This document shows positions 18,149 through 26,515 of a DNA stretch of 64,000 bases, in pieces. Source of the stretch: Candidatus Thermoplasmatota archaeon (GTDB taxonomy: Archaea; Thermoplasmatota; SW-10-69-26; JACQPN01; JAJPHT01); the NCBI GenBank assembly GCA_035540375.1, contig DATLGO010000031.1, positions 1 to 64,000 on the forward strand, given 5' to 3'. The position numbers were made by a program, and so were the translations under genes. Under the pieces are notes generated by a model, which had not been told where the DNA came from, did no database searches, and saw only the letters and a list, made by a program, of their open reading frames with translations. Each line of letters opens with the position of its first letter. The first letter of the stretch is position 1.

Positions 18149-18723
18149 CGCGTCGCCTCGAGCCGGACGGCCATCGTCTCGAGGAACGCGAGCCGCGACG
18201 CGATCACGGACGGCTCCCATTCCTTGCCGTAGGTTTCGAGGAGGACCTCGCGGCCGCCCGCCTCGATGCGGCGCACGGTGCCGTCGACGAGGCTCGCGCG
18301 GGCCTCGGGGGTCAGCGCGAAGGTCACGCGATCCGGATCGTTCGTCCGGACGCGGAACCGGTGATCGAACGCGGCGTCGCCGAGGACGACATCCTCGCCG
18401 CCGAAGGCCTTGATGATCGCGGTCCCGATGTCCTCCTGATCGGCCCTGAACCGGAAGCCTTCGGGCGAGGCGATCGCGAGGCGGACCTGCGTCGTCCACG
18501 GCCCGTTCTTGCCGAGCTTCCGGTGGCGCACGGCGGCGCGACGCCCCTTGTAGTCGCCCTTCACCCCGCCCTCGAAGGCGACGCCCTTCGCGGCGACGAA
18601 GCCGTGCGCGGCGAGCGCCGCGCCGAGCGCGCGCAGGCGCCGATGCTCGACGACGATGAGGCTCACCACGATCGCCATCACGATGACGAAGACCCCGGGC
18701 CCGATCAGGACCTCCCATGCCAT
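18145..18723 (-). CDS. Membrane-anchored protein of unknown function
   Basis: 192 residues. One N-terminal membrane helix (GPGVFVIVMAIVVSLIVVEH, about 8-27) is followed by a soluble domain of mixed alpha/beta character with FDHRFRVRTNDP near its middle. Soluble domains of this shape occur in several uncharacterised archaeal and bacterial membrane-linked proteins, but I do not recognise the family securely. The ATG is supported by an AT-rich element (atttgacc) about 23 bp upstream on the minus strand. No operon partner: it converges with the small membrane protein and diverges from the phosphofructokinase gene. Confidence 0.75.
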   Translation of the reverse strand: MAWEVLIGPGVFVIVMAIVVSLIVVEHRRLRALGAALAAHGFVAAKGVAFEGGVKGDYKGRRAAVRHRKLGKNGPWTTQVRLAIASPEGFRFRADQEDIGTAIIKAFGGEDVVLGDAAFDHRFRVRTNDPDRVTFALTPEARASLVDGTVRRIEAGGREVLLETYGKEWEPSVIASRLAFLETMAVRLEATR

Positions 18724-18813
18724 GCCGACGGCAGCGGGGCAGGGTCAAATGAGCGCTGCGCTCCGGTCCCGGAGGCCGAAACGCCCAAGTACGGCAAGAC
18801 GGGTGGCGCGACC

Positions 18814-20052
18814 ATGTCCCGCACCCTCGCGGTCCTCGTCGGCGGCGGCCCGGCCCCGGGTCTGAACGGCGTCATCAACGCGGTCACCCTCGCGGCCCGC
18901 GCGCGCGGCTGGAAGGTCCTCGGCGTGCCGAAGGGCTTCTCGCAGCTCATGAAGGGCGACGTGTCGAAGGTGCGCGAGCTCACCGAGCGAGACGTCGCGG
19001 GCATCGAGGTTCGCGGCGGCAGCATCCTGTTCACGTCTCGGGCGAATCCCACGAAGAAGCCCGAGGACATGAAGAACGTCGTCGACGCGCTCGCCAAGCT
19101 CGGCGTCACGGACCTCGTGACGCTCGGCGGCGACGACACGGCGACGAGCGCGACGAAGGTCGCGGCCGCCGCGGGGGCGGGCATGCGCGCGGTGCACGTC
19201 CCGAAGACCATTGACAACGACCTGCCGCTTCCCGGCGAGGCGCCGACCTTCGGCTTCGAGACCGCGAAGCACTGGGGCACGCTCCTCTGCAACAACCTCA
19301 TCGTCGACGCGCAGACGACCGGCCGCTGGTACCTCGTCACCGCGATGGGCCGCTCCGCGGGCCACCTCGCTCTCTCGATGGGCGTCGGGTCCGGCGCGCA
19401 GCTCGTCGTCATCCCCGAGGAGTTCCCCGCAGGCCGCATCACGCTCGATGGGATCGCCGACCTCGTCGAGGCGGCCATCGTGAAGCGGAAGGCGGACGGC
19501 CACGACTGGGGCCTCGTCGTCCTCGCCGAGGGCCTCCTCGACCGCATGGACGCGGCCGATCTCGCGTCGTTCGTGACGCTCGAGATGGACGAGCACGGCA
19601 ACCCGCGCCTCTCCGAGATCGACCTCGGCCGCGTCGTGCGCGACGTGCTCAACAAGCGCTTCAAGGCCCGCTCGTTCGACGTGGGCTGGATCACGAAGAT
19701 CATCGGCTACGAGCTGCGCTGCGCGGACCCCGTTGCGTTCGACGTGCAGTACACGCGCACGCTCGGCTTCGGCGCGGTCGACTTCCTCGCCACCGGCTCG
19801 GGCAACGCGCTCGTCTCCCTCGACGGCGGCAAGCTCGCGCCCATCCCTCTTGAGAAGCTGCGGGACCCCGCGACGGGTAAGGTCGCGATCCGCCGCGTCG
19901 ACGTCACGGGCGGACGCTTCCAGGCGGCCGTCGCGCTTCAGTCGCGGCTCGCGAAGGCCGACCTCGAAGGCGACCGCCTCGAGAAGCTCGCGAAGGCCGG
20001 CAAGACCACGCCCGACGACATCAAGGCGCGGCTCAGCCGGCTCGCGCGCTGA
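18814..20052 (+). CDS. 6-phosphofructokinase, probably pyrophosphate-dependent
   Basis: 412 residues. Phosphorylates fructose 6-phosphate at C1, reversibly if PPi is the donor. VGGGPAPGLNGVINA is the N-terminal phosphate-binding loop; TLGGDDTATSA carries Asp108 and PKTIDND carries Lys131 with catalytic Asp134. In the family, ATP-dependent enzymes have Gly at both 108- and 131-equivalent positions, whereas Asp plus Lys is the signature of PPi-dependent enzymes, so PPi use is inferred. AMGRSAGHLAL and PEEFPAG follow as sugar-phosphate-binding segments. It is convergent with the aldolase of the next metabolic step, separated by 35 bp. Confidence 0.92.
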   Translation: MSRTLAVLVGGGPAPGLNGVINAVTLAARARGWKVLGVPKGFSQLMKGDVSKVRELTERDVAGIEVRGGSILFTSRANPTKKPEDMKNVVDALAKLGVTDLVTLGGDDTATSATKVAAAAGAGMRAVHVPKTIDNDLPLPGEAPTFGFETAKHWGTLLCNNLIVDAQTTGRWYLVTAMGRSAGHLALSMGVGSGAQLVVIPEEFPAGRITLDGIADLVEAAIVKRKADGHDWGLVVLAEGLLDRMDAADLASFVTLEMDEHGNPRLSEIDLGRVVRDVLNKRFKARSFDVGWITKIIGYELRCADPVAFDVQYTRTLGFGAVDFLATGSGNALVSLDGGKLAPIPLEKLRDPATGKVAIRRVDVTGGRFQAAVALQSRLAKADLEGDRLEKLAKAGKTTPDDIKARLSRLAR

Positions 20053-20087
20053 CCGGGCGCGCATCCGGGCGGCCTGTCGGGGCAAAC

Positions 20088-21113
20088 CTAAGCGTGAAGC
20101 TCCTTCTCGAGCTTCGCGTCGTACTTGCCCTCGGCCGCGAGCCCGTTGAGCTTCGCGCGCTTCAGGAACGCGCGCTGCGCGGCGGCCTTGTTGGCTTCCT
20201 TGCCGCCCCACGTCACGAGCGCGGGGTGCTGGAGCGCGCGGCCGTAGCTGAAGCTCAATCGCCAGGGGTTGTGGCCCTTCCGGTTCATCGCGTCGAGGTA
20301 CGCGGTGGCGTCCTCGTCGCTCAGGCCGCCCGAGAGGAACACGACGCCCGGCACGGCCGCGGGGACGTTGCGGCGCAGGCACCGGAGCGTCGCCTCCGCG
20401 ACCTGGTCCGCGGTCGTCTTCTCGCCGGACGCGTAGCCCGGGACGACCATGTTGGGCTTGAGAAGCATGCCGCGGAAGTGGACGCGGTGCAGGTGGAGCT
20501 GACGGAACACCTCGTGCTGGATCGCGTCCGTGACCTCGAACGAGCGGGCCATCGAGTGGCCGCCGTCCATGATGACCTCGGGCTCGACGATGGGGACGAT
20601 GCCGGCTTCCTGGGAGAGGGCCGCGTAGCGGGCGAGCGCGTGCGCGTTCGCCTCGAGGCCGTAGCGCGTCGGGTATCCGTCGCCGATGTTGATGACCGCG
20701 CGCCACTTCGCGAAGCGCGCGCCGAGCGTGTGGTACTCCTTGAGGCGCTCGCGGAGGCCGTCGAGGCCCTCCGTGACCTCCTCCTCGGGCGCGCCCGCGA
20801 GGGGCTTCGAGCCCTTGTCCACCTTGATGCCGGGGACGATGCCCTTGCGGGCGAGGAACTGGGGGACGGGGACGCCGCCCGCGATCTTCTGGCGGAGCGT
20901 CTCGTCGTAGAGGATGACGCCGCTCACGTTCTTCTCCGCGCCGTCCGCGGTGAAGAGGAGCTCGCGGTACGCTCGGCGGTTCTCCTCGACGTTCTCCACG
21001 CCGATCTTCTCGAACCGCTTGCCGATGGTGCCGGTGCTCTCGTCGGCCGCGAGGATGCCCTTGCCGGGCGCGACGAGCTTCTCGGCGATCTCTTCGAGAG
21101 CCTTGACGTCCAT
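20088..21113 (-). CDS. fba: Fructose-bisphosphate aldolase, classical class I
   Basis: 341 residues. Cleaves fructose 1,6-bisphosphate to two triose phosphates through a Schiff base. It belongs to the classical class I type known from eukaryotes and some bacteria, not the shorter DhnA type common in archaea: GKGILAADESTGTIGKR (18-33), LLFTADG, FAKWRAV (Lys about 136), VEPEV (Glu 177 and 179), LLKPNMV (Schiff-base Lys219) and FLSGGLSDEDA all match it, as does FSYGRALQ near the C-terminus. The C-terminal tail lacks the terminal Tyr of animal enzymes. Together with the neighbouring phosphofructokinase it covers two consecutive glycolytic or gluconeogenic steps. Confidence 0.95.
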   Translation of the reverse strand: MDVKALEEIAEKLVAPGKGILAADESTGTIGKRFEKIGVENVEENRRAYRELLFTADGAEKNVSGVILYDETLRQKIAGGVPVPQFLARKGIVPGIKVDKGSKPLAGAPEEEVTEGLDGLRERLKEYHTLGARFAKWRAVINIGDGYPTRYGLEANAHALARYAALSQEAGIVPIVEPEVIMDGGHSMARSFEVTDAIQHEVFRQLHLHRVHFRGMLLKPNMVVPGYASGEKTTADQVAEATLRCLRRNVPAAVPGVVFLSGGLSDEDATAYLDAMNRKGHNPWRLSFSYGRALQHPALVTWGGKEANKAAAQRAFLKRAKLNGLAAEGKYDAKLEKELHA

Positions 21114-21203
21114 ATCGATCCCGGCTCTCGAAACATGACCCTGTAGATAGGGGTTTCCGCTCGCGGGCGGCGGGCTCAAGAGGCGGAGCGGACATCCGGC
21201 CAC

Positions 21204-21725
21204 GTGCGCGGCGCGCGTTGGACCGGCGCGGGGATCGCCCTCGCGGGGCTCGGATCGGCGGTCTCGGGGATGATCGGAACCACGAGCGACACCGTGCGCG
21301 CCGCGAGCCTCGCGGTCGCGATCGGCCTCGTGGTCGCGGGCGGCGCCTTCGCGGCCTCGCCCGACCGTCGCGGCGCGAACCTCCTTCTCGGCGGCCTCGG
21401 CTTCGCGGCGGCGGCGGGTCTCGGCCTCATGATCGCGGACCCCGCCTCGCCGGGCCGCGGCCTCTTCGTCGCGGGCGCCGGCCTCGTCGCGGCCGCGATC
21501 GCCGTCGCCTTCGGCGAGAACAAGGTCCCCTCCGTCCTCTTCCTCCGCACGGGCTTCGCGCTCGCCGCCGTCTCGTTCGTCGTCCGCGCCGTCGCGCCCG
21601 GCGACTTCGGCCCCGGCGACGGGCTCGCCGTCGCGGGCTTCGCCCTTGCGGCCCTCGCCATAGGCGACGCCGCGGGCGCCTTCGCGCGCGACGCCCGCGA
21701 CGCAGGCGCGCCCGAACCCCGCTGA
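21204..21725 (+). CDS. Polytopic membrane protein of unknown function
   Basis: 173 residues, Ala/Gly-rich, with about six predicted membrane helices and short loops. No recognised motif. The GTG start is supported by a CTCAAG element centred 27 bp upstream at 21175-21180. It diverges from the aldolase and precedes the acyl-CoA dehydrogenase at 21783, which has its own promoter box. Confidence 0.7.
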   Translation: MRGARWTGAGIALAGLGSAVSGMIGTTSDTVRAASLAVAIGLVVAGGAFAASPDRRGANLLLGGLGFAAAAGLGLMIADPASPGRGLFVAGAGLVAAAIAVAFGENKVPSVLFLRTGFALAAVSFVVRAVAPGDFGPGDGLAVAGFALAALAIGDAAGAFARDARDAGAPEPR

Positions 21726-21742
21726 ATCGCGCGCGCCGATGG

Positions 21743-21752
21743 GTTTTATGGG
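21743..21752 (+). promoter_or_regulatory. TATA-like box of the acyl-CoA dehydrogenase at 21783
   Basis: The sequence gttttatggg is centred about 36 bp upstream of the ATG, implying a leader of about ten nucleotides. The 3-hydroxyacyl-CoA dehydrogenase gene at 27897 carries an almost identical box (ggtttatggg) at the same distance. Confidence 0.6.
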
Positions 21753-21782
21753 AAAAGGGCGTACCGGGATCCGAGGGTCCCG

Positions 21783-22937
21783 ATGGACTTCAGCCTGAGC
21801 GAGGAGCAGAAGGCGCTGCGGAAGATGGCGCGGGAATTCGCCGAGAAGGAGTTCCCCAAGTACGCGAAGGACTGCGACCTGAACGAGAAGTTCCCGCATG
21901 AGCTCCACCGCAAGGTCGCCCAGCAGGGCCTCATCGGGATGCAGATCCCGCAGGCCTACGGCGGCGCCGGCCTCGGGATGGTCGAGAGCGCGATCGTGAT
22001 GGAGGAGTTCGCGCGCATCGACGGCGGCCTCGGCGTCGGCGTCTGGAGCGCGGACTTCGGGAGCGAAGCCGTCGTGCGCCTCGGGACCGAGGAGCAGAAG
22101 AAGCGCTGGCTCGCGCCCGTCTGCTCGGGCGAGGAGATCATGGGCGCCGCGATCAGCGAGGCGGGCGCGGGAAGCGACGTCGCGGGCGCCACGTGTGAGG
22201 CCAAGCTCGCGGGCGACCACTACGTCGTGAACGGCGCGAAGATGTGGATCACGAACGGCACCGTCGGCCGGTACTTCGTGACGCTTGTTGCGACGGACCC
22301 CGCGAACCCGAAGCGCCACGAGCGCTTCAGCCTCCTCATGATCGACGCCCAGAGCGAGGGCTTCAAGGCGAACAAGATCCACGGCAAGCTCGGCGTGCGC
22401 GCAAGCGACACCGCGGAGCTGCAGCTCGACCACGTGAAGGTCCCGAAGGAGAACCTCCTCGGCGAGGCGGGCAAGGGCTTCTACTACGTGATGGAGTTCT
22501 TCAACAACACGCGCATCGGCGTCGCCGCGCAGGCCGTGGGCATCGCGCAGGGCGCGCTCGAACAGGCCACGCAGTACGCGATGGACCGCCAGGCGTTCGG
22601 TCAGCCCATCGCGAGCTTCCAGATGATCCAGCAGAAGCTCGCCGAGATGGCAACGCGCGTGGAGGCGAGCCGCCAGCTCACGTACAAGGCCGCGTGGCTC
22701 AACGACCAGGGCAAGCCCAACCCGAGCGCGAGCAGCATGGCGAAGTGGTTCGCGGGCGAGACCGCCGTCCACTGCGCGAACGAAGCCGTGCAGATTCTCG
22801 GCGGCATGGGCTACGTAAACGAGATGCCCGCCGAGCGCTTCTACCGCGACGCGAAGATCTGCGAGATCTACGAAGGCACGAAGGAAGTGCACAAGCTCAT
22901 CATCGCGCGGAGCCTGCTCGGAAGGATCAAGGGATAA
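21783..22937 (+). CDS. Acyl-CoA dehydrogenase, paralog 1
   Basis: 384 residues. FAD-dependent acyl-CoA dehydrogenase of the short-chain type: ISEAGAGSDVAGAT, MWITNGTVGRYF, and at the C-terminus QILGGMGYVNEMPAE and EIYEGTKEVHKLIIAR, whose Glu is the likely catalytic base. The paralog at 24176-25330 is of identical length and very similar; at nucleotide level the last 95 bases differ at one position, and long identical tracts occur elsewhere, pointing to recent duplication or gene conversion. Both are followed, 15 bp after the stop, by the same inverted repeat. Electrons presumably go to the EtfAB encoded at 7347-9130. Confidence 0.94.
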   Translation: MDFSLSEEQKALRKMAREFAEKEFPKYAKDCDLNEKFPHELHRKVAQQGLIGMQIPQAYGGAGLGMVESAIVMEEFARIDGGLGVGVWSADFGSEAVVRLGTEEQKKRWLAPVCSGEEIMGAAISEAGAGSDVAGATCEAKLAGDHYVVNGAKMWITNGTVGRYFVTLVATDPANPKRHERFSLLMIDAQSEGFKANKIHGKLGVRASDTAELQLDHVKVPKENLLGEAGKGFYYVMEFFNNTRIGVAAQAVGIAQGALEQATQYAMDRQAFGQPIASFQMIQQKLAEMATRVEASRQLTYKAAWLNDQGKPNPSASSMAKWFAGETAVHCANEAVQILGGMGYVNEMPAERFYRDAKICEIYEGTKEVHKLIIARSLLGRIKG

Positions 22938-22951
22938 AGGAAACAGGTCAC

Positions 22952-22998
22952 GTGGACTGTCACCTGCTTCCGCGCCGCGCAAGCACGTGACAGTCCAC
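22952..22998. repeat. Hairpin repeat, copy 1 (imperfect)
   Basis: Inverted repeat with 18-bp arms (gtggactgtcacctgctt and its complement with one mismatch) around an 11-nt GC loop, beginning 15 bp after the stop of acyl-CoA dehydrogenase 1. The same sequence in perfect form follows acyl-CoA dehydrogenase 2 at 25345-25391. It may act as a 3' RNA structure or a protein-binding palindrome. Confidence 0.85.
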
Positions 22999-23042
22999 CG
23001 GCACCGGGTTTTGGTGTGACGTCCGGAGGGCGAGCGGCCCCC

Positions 23043-23558
23043 TCACGTCCTCAAATTCACCGCGAGCGCCATGAGCGCGACGACCGAGATCGTGATCGCG
23101 AAGTTCACGAGCCCGAGCCGCGCGACGCGCTTCGCGAGCGCGGGGACCTCCGGCGGCGGAGGCGCGCCCGGGGTCGCCGCCTTGCCGAGCGCGATGAGGC
23201 GGAAGCCCATCGGGCGAATGGCGAAGACCGCGATCGCGAGGGCCGCGAGCATCGCGACGAGGCTCACTGCGAGGACCGCGCCGTAGAGCGTGCTCGTGAC
23301 GACGGGTACGACGCCGTCGAAGCCCACGATGAGGCCGAGGAGCCACGCCCCGCTCAGGATGGCGGTCGCCGACGCGGCCGCGAGGTAGTTCGAAACGCGG
23401 GGGAAGAGCGCGGCCACCATGGCGCCGCGCACGGGCGGCGGCAGGAGCTTCGCGGAGGTGGGCATGATCACGGTCGTCCAGAGGAAGGCGCCGCCCGCGA
23501 GCGTGACGCCCGCGACGATGTGCAGGATGCGGACCGCGCCGGTGATGTCGTCGGCCAT
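23043..23558 (-). CDS. Four-helix membrane protein (CopD/DUF2269-like)
   Basis: 171 residues with four or five membrane helices. The start, ILHIVAGVTLAGGAFLWTTVIMP, has a His and Gly in the first helix in the pattern of CopD-like and DUF2269-like integral membrane proteins, some of which bind haem or copper. No further catalytic motif is visible. It converges on acyl-CoA dehydrogenase 1, with the hairpin repeat between them, and lies 64 bp downstream of the FKBP gene on the same strand. The family assignment is tentative. Confidence 0.7.
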   Translation of the reverse strand: MADDITGAVRILHIVAGVTLAGGAFLWTTVIMPTSAKLLPPPVRGAMVAALFPRVSNYLAAASATAILSGAWLLGLIVGFDGVVPVVTSTLYGAVLAVSLVAMLAALAIAVFAIRPMGFRLIALGKAATPGAPPPPEVPALAKRVARLGLVNFAITISVVALMALAVNLRT

Positions 23559-23622
23559 GGTCCGGGCGAGGGCGGCGGCGGGGCATGGGCTTGCCGCGCG
23601 CGCCGCGCTCGAAAGCGGAGCG

Positions 23623-24051
23623 TCAGGCGGGCTGGATGCTCACGACGGTGATCGTGAACGTCAGGGCCTCGCCCGCGAGGTGGGGGTTCGTGTCGAGCGT
23701 CACGAAGTCCTCCGCGACCTCCTTCACGTCCGCGTGGACGTGCCGGCCCTGCTCGTCGACCAGGTTCAGGTGCTGGCCGACCTCGACCTCGTGGTCGCCG
23801 AACATCGCGCGCTCGACCTTGAACACCTTGCGCGGGTCGTGCGTGCCGTACGCCTCCTCGGCCGGGATGCGGACGGTTTTCGAGGCGCCCACTTCGAGAC
23901 CCACGACGGCGGCCTCGAAGCCGGGGATGAGCTGGCCTTCGCCGAGCGTGAACTCGAGGGGCTCGCGACCTTCGCTCGTGTCGAAGACGACGCCGCTGTC
24001 GAGCTTGCCGGTGTAGTGGACGGCGACGGTGTCGCCCTTCGATGCGCCCAT
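23623..24051 (-). CDS. FKBP-type peptidyl-prolyl isomerase (SlyD-like)
   Basis: 142 residues. Folding catalyst of the short archaeal FKBP type, with the chaperone insert-in-flap domain. VAVHYTGKLDSGVVFDTSE (about 10-28) is the FKBP core; GEGQLIPGFEAAVVGL surrounds the isomerase site, and the insert with FGDHEVEVGQHLNL follows the flap (PAEEAYG). TLDTNPHLAGEALTFTITVV closes the core. The ATG at 24051 is chosen over upstream in-frame codons because a GATTAAACG box lies 29 bp upstream. Cytosolic, since no signal peptide is present. Confidence 0.93.
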   Translation of the reverse strand: MGASKGDTVAVHYTGKLDSGVVFDTSEGREPLEFTLGEGQLIPGFEAAVVGLEVGASKTVRIPAEEAYGTHDPRKVFKVERAMFGDHEVEVGQHLNLVDEQGRHVHADVKEVAEDFVTLDTNPHLAGEALTFTITVVSIQPA

Positions 24052-24074
24052 GGCCCCCGCGACGCCGCGCTTTT

Positions 24075-24084
24075 CGTTTAATCC
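24075..24084 (-). promoter_or_regulatory. TATA-like box of the FKBP gene
   Basis: The minus strand reads ggattaaacg, 29 bp upstream of the ATG at 24051; leaderless or nearly so. The EamA gene has a similar box, ggattaagg. Confidence 0.6.
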
Positions 24085-24175
24085 TTTTCCGCGCGACCCG
24101 GGAGACCTCCATTTCACCCGCTTTCACGTCCGCCAGAGGGAGAAGGTCATCCCCCGATCCCGACCATGACGCCCC

Positions 24176-25330
24176 ATGGACTTCACCTTCACCGACGAAC
24201 AGAAGGCCCTCCGCCAGATGGCCCGCCAGTTCGCGGAAGCCGAGTTCCCGAAGTACTCGAAGACCTGCGACCGGAACGAGCAGTACCCGAAGGAACTCAT
24301 GCAGAAGGCCGCGAAGCAGGGCCTCCTCGGCATCATGATCCCCGCCGAATACGGCGGCGCGGGCGTCGGCATGATGGAGAGCGTCATCGCCGCCGAGGAG
24401 CTGAACGCCGTCGACCCCGGCCTCGCGCTCTGCCTCGCCGCGGCCGACTTCGGCACCGAGGCCATCATCCGCCTCGGCACCGACGCGCAGAAGACGCGCT
24501 GGCTCGCCCCCATCCCCAAGGGCGAGATGGTGAGCGGCGCCGCCATCAGCGAAGCGGGCGCGGGAAGCGACGTCGCGGGCGCCACCTGCACCGCCATCAA
24601 GGACGGCAACGACTACGTCCTGAACGGCGCGAAGATGTGGATCACGAACGGCACCGTCGCCGACTACTTCATCACGCTCGTCGCGACGGACCCCACCAAC
24701 AAGGACCGCCACAAGCGCTTCAGCCTCGTCATCGTGCCCGCCGGCGTCCCGGGCTTCAAGGCCAACAAGATCCACGGCAAGCTCGGCATCCGCGCAAGCG
24801 ACACCGCCGAGCTGCAGTTCGAGAATCTCCGCGTTTCGCGGGAGAACCTGCTCGGCGAGGAAGGGAAGGGCTTCTACTACGTGATGGAGTTCTTCAACAA
24901 CACCAGGATCGGCGTCGCCGCTCAAGGCGTCGGCATCGCCCAGGGGGCCACCGCCATCGCGACGAAGTACGCCACCGAGAGGGAAGCCTTCGGCCAGCCC
25001 ATCGCCGGCTTCCAGATGATCCAGCAGAAGCTCGCCGAGATGGCGACCCGGACCGAAGCCGCCCGGCAGCTCACGTACAAGGCCGCGTGGCTCAACGACC
25101 AGGGCAAGCCCAACCCGAGCGCAAGCAGCATGGCCAAGTGGTTCGCGGGCGAAACCGCCGTCCACTGCGCGAACGAGGCCGTGCAGATCCTCGGCGGCAT
25201 GGGGTACGTCGACGAGATGCCGGCCGAGAAGCTGTACCGCGACGCGAAGATCTGCGAGATCTACGAAGGCACGAAGGAAGTGCACAAGCTCATCATCGCG
25301 CGGAGCCTGCTCGGGAGGATCAAGGGATAA
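24176..25330 (+). CDS. Acyl-CoA dehydrogenase, paralog 2
   Basis: 384 residues, same length and architecture as the paralog at 21783-22937. ISEAGAGSDVAGAT, MWITNGTVADYF and EIYEGTKEVHKLIIAR mark the flavin and active-site regions. Differences are concentrated in the N-terminal third (for example ALCLAAADFGTEAI against GVGVWSADFGSEAV), which could alter substrate choice, while the C-terminal half is nearly identical, as expected after gene conversion. No convincing TATA box is seen; agaaggtcat lies about 31 bp upstream. The shared inverted repeat follows 15 bp after the stop. Confidence 0.94.
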   Translation: MDFTFTDEQKALRQMARQFAEAEFPKYSKTCDRNEQYPKELMQKAAKQGLLGIMIPAEYGGAGVGMMESVIAAEELNAVDPGLALCLAAADFGTEAIIRLGTDAQKTRWLAPIPKGEMVSGAAISEAGAGSDVAGATCTAIKDGNDYVLNGAKMWITNGTVADYFITLVATDPTNKDRHKRFSLVIVPAGVPGFKANKIHGKLGIRASDTAELQFENLRVSRENLLGEEGKGFYYVMEFFNNTRIGVAAQGVGIAQGATAIATKYATEREAFGQPIAGFQMIQQKLAEMATRTEAARQLTYKAAWLNDQGKPNPSASSMAKWFAGETAVHCANEAVQILGGMGYVDEMPAEKLYRDAKICEIYEGTKEVHKLIIARSLLGRIKG

Positions 25331-25344
25331 AGGTAGCAGGCCAC

Positions 25345-25391
25345 GTGGACTGTCACGTGCTTCGGCGCCGCCGAAGCACGTGACAGTCCAC
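25345..25391. repeat. Hairpin repeat, copy 2 (perfect)
   Basis: Perfect inverted repeat: 21-bp arms (gtggactgtcacgtgcttcgg and its complement at 25371-25391) with a 5-nt loop, cgccg. It begins 15 bp after the acyl-CoA dehydrogenase 2 stop, the same offset as copy 1 at 22952-22998. There is no downstream T-run, so it is not a classical intrinsic terminator. Confidence 0.9.
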
Positions 25392-25455
25392 CTGCGCCGT
25401 CCTTTCCGGCGATCTCCGGACAAGCGCCAAACCCCCCGCCCGCCCTCGCGGCCGC

Positions 25456-25755
25456 ATGGAGCCGATTGCCTCCGAATTCGAGCGTTCCCTTCGCCGCAGC
25501 CGTGTCCGAACGCGTCTCCTCCTTTCCCTGTCATCGCTCGGGGAGGCCTACGTCGGCCAGCTCGCGCGGCATGCGGGCACGACGTGGCCGCGGGCGCGGG
25601 CGGCCCTTTTCGGCGGTCCGGGGTATCGCCCCGCCCTCTCCCTCGTGGGCCTCGGACTCGCAAGCGTGGAGCCGTCGGCTTTCGGCCGTCGCATCCGCAT
25701 CACGCCGCGAGGGCGCCGGAAGGCGCGATCGGTCGCGTCGTCGCGGCGCTTCTGA
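25456..25755 (+). CDS. Small winged-helix DNA-binding protein
   Basis: 99 residues. Predicted transcription factor. Helix 1 (RSRVRTRLLLSLSSLGEAYV) is followed by a helix-turn-helix (GQLARHAGTTWPRARAALFG) and a beta wing (GLGLASVEPSAFGRRIRITPRGRRKAR) in which ITPRGRRKA matches the final wing-plus-helix of archaeal one-domain winged-helix regulators. The insert GGPGYRPALSLVGLGL is typical of a group of such proteins common in euryarchaea. Strongly basic. It sits just after the hairpin repeat; its targets are unknown. Confidence 0.72.
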   Translation: MEPIASEFERSLRRSRVRTRLLLSLSSLGEAYVGQLARHAGTTWPRARAALFGGPGYRPALSLVGLGLASVEPSAFGRRIRITPRGRRKARSVASSRRF

Positions 25756-25930
25756 TGCCCCGCGGCGCGTGGCCGCAAGCGGACTCGGCCGCGCGAGGGA
25801 CCTAACCTCCGCCGGGCGCCGCGCGCAAGCGGCGCGGCAGGCCGCACGAGGGCCGGTTCCGCGCGCGGACCCGCATGGGCGGCGTTCCCCAAAGGAAGCC
25901 CTGAAATGGGCGCTCGCCGTATACGCGCGC

Positions 25931-26515
25931 ATGTCACCGGGTCGTCGGGGCGGTCGCCGTCAGGCGGATTCGCCCTACATCACGGCCGTGGAAGTGTTCC
26001 TCTTCCGCGAGCTCGAGGTGGGCGTGGAGTGGTTGCTGCTCCGCCTGCCGTCCGGCGTCTGGCAGCCCGTCGCGGGCAAGATCGGCCCGCGCGAGGATCC
26101 GATCCAGGCGGCCGCGCGCGAAGCCCTCGAAGAAACCGGCATCGCGGACGTCGCTCCGCGCCCGGCGCACTACATCGACGCGTTCATCGATCCCGATCGC
26201 GGACGCTCGTTCATGCTTCCCGTGTTCTACGCCCGGGTCGATCCGGAGGCCGCGGTGCAGATCTCCGAGGAGCACACGGAATTCGCTTGGCTTCCGTTCG
26301 AGAAGGCGCTCGAACGACTGCCGTACCACGGCTATCGCGAGGCGCTCAAGGCGTCGGATGCGGCGCGCCTCGCGGAGGCCGTCACCGGAATCCCCCCGGG
26401 CGTGCGCCGCGCGCCCGAGGTCGCGGACCGACCGCCCCCCGCGTCGGGCCGGCGGCGTCGCCGTCGACGCCGCGGCCGCCGCCGCGGTCACGGCGGCGAG
26501 CCGCCACCGGGCTGA
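25931..26515 (+). CDS. Nudix hydrolase
   Basis: 194 residues. Hydrolyses a nucleoside diphosphate linked to another group. The Nudix box is intact at about residues 49-71: G at the start, then REALEETG with the metal-binding glutamates. WLLLRLPSGVWQPVAGK precedes it, as in dATP or dihydroneopterin-triphosphate pyrophosphatase types. The last 40 residues are an Arg/Gly-rich basic tail (runs of Arg with RRGHGG), which is unusual and suggests nucleic-acid association. The 3' end overlaps the convergent SRPBCC gene by 28 bp. The ATG at 25931 is the first start after the preceding gene giving a compact Nudix domain. Confidence 0.88.
   Translation: MSPGRRGGRRQADSPYITAVEVFLFRELEVGVEWLLLRLPSGVWQPVAGKIGPREDPIQAAAREALEETGIADVAPRPAHYIDAFIDPDRGRSFMLPVFYARVDPEAAVQISEEHTEFAWLPFEKALERLPYHGYREALKASDAARLAEAVTGIPPGVRRAPEVADRPPPASGRRRRRRRRGRRRGHGGEPPPG

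Noticed and set aside
25345-25391. Intrinsic transcription terminator
   Set aside because: The hairpin has no following T-run, and archaeal termination relies on T-rich tracts; the repeat is better treated as an unexplained palindrome.
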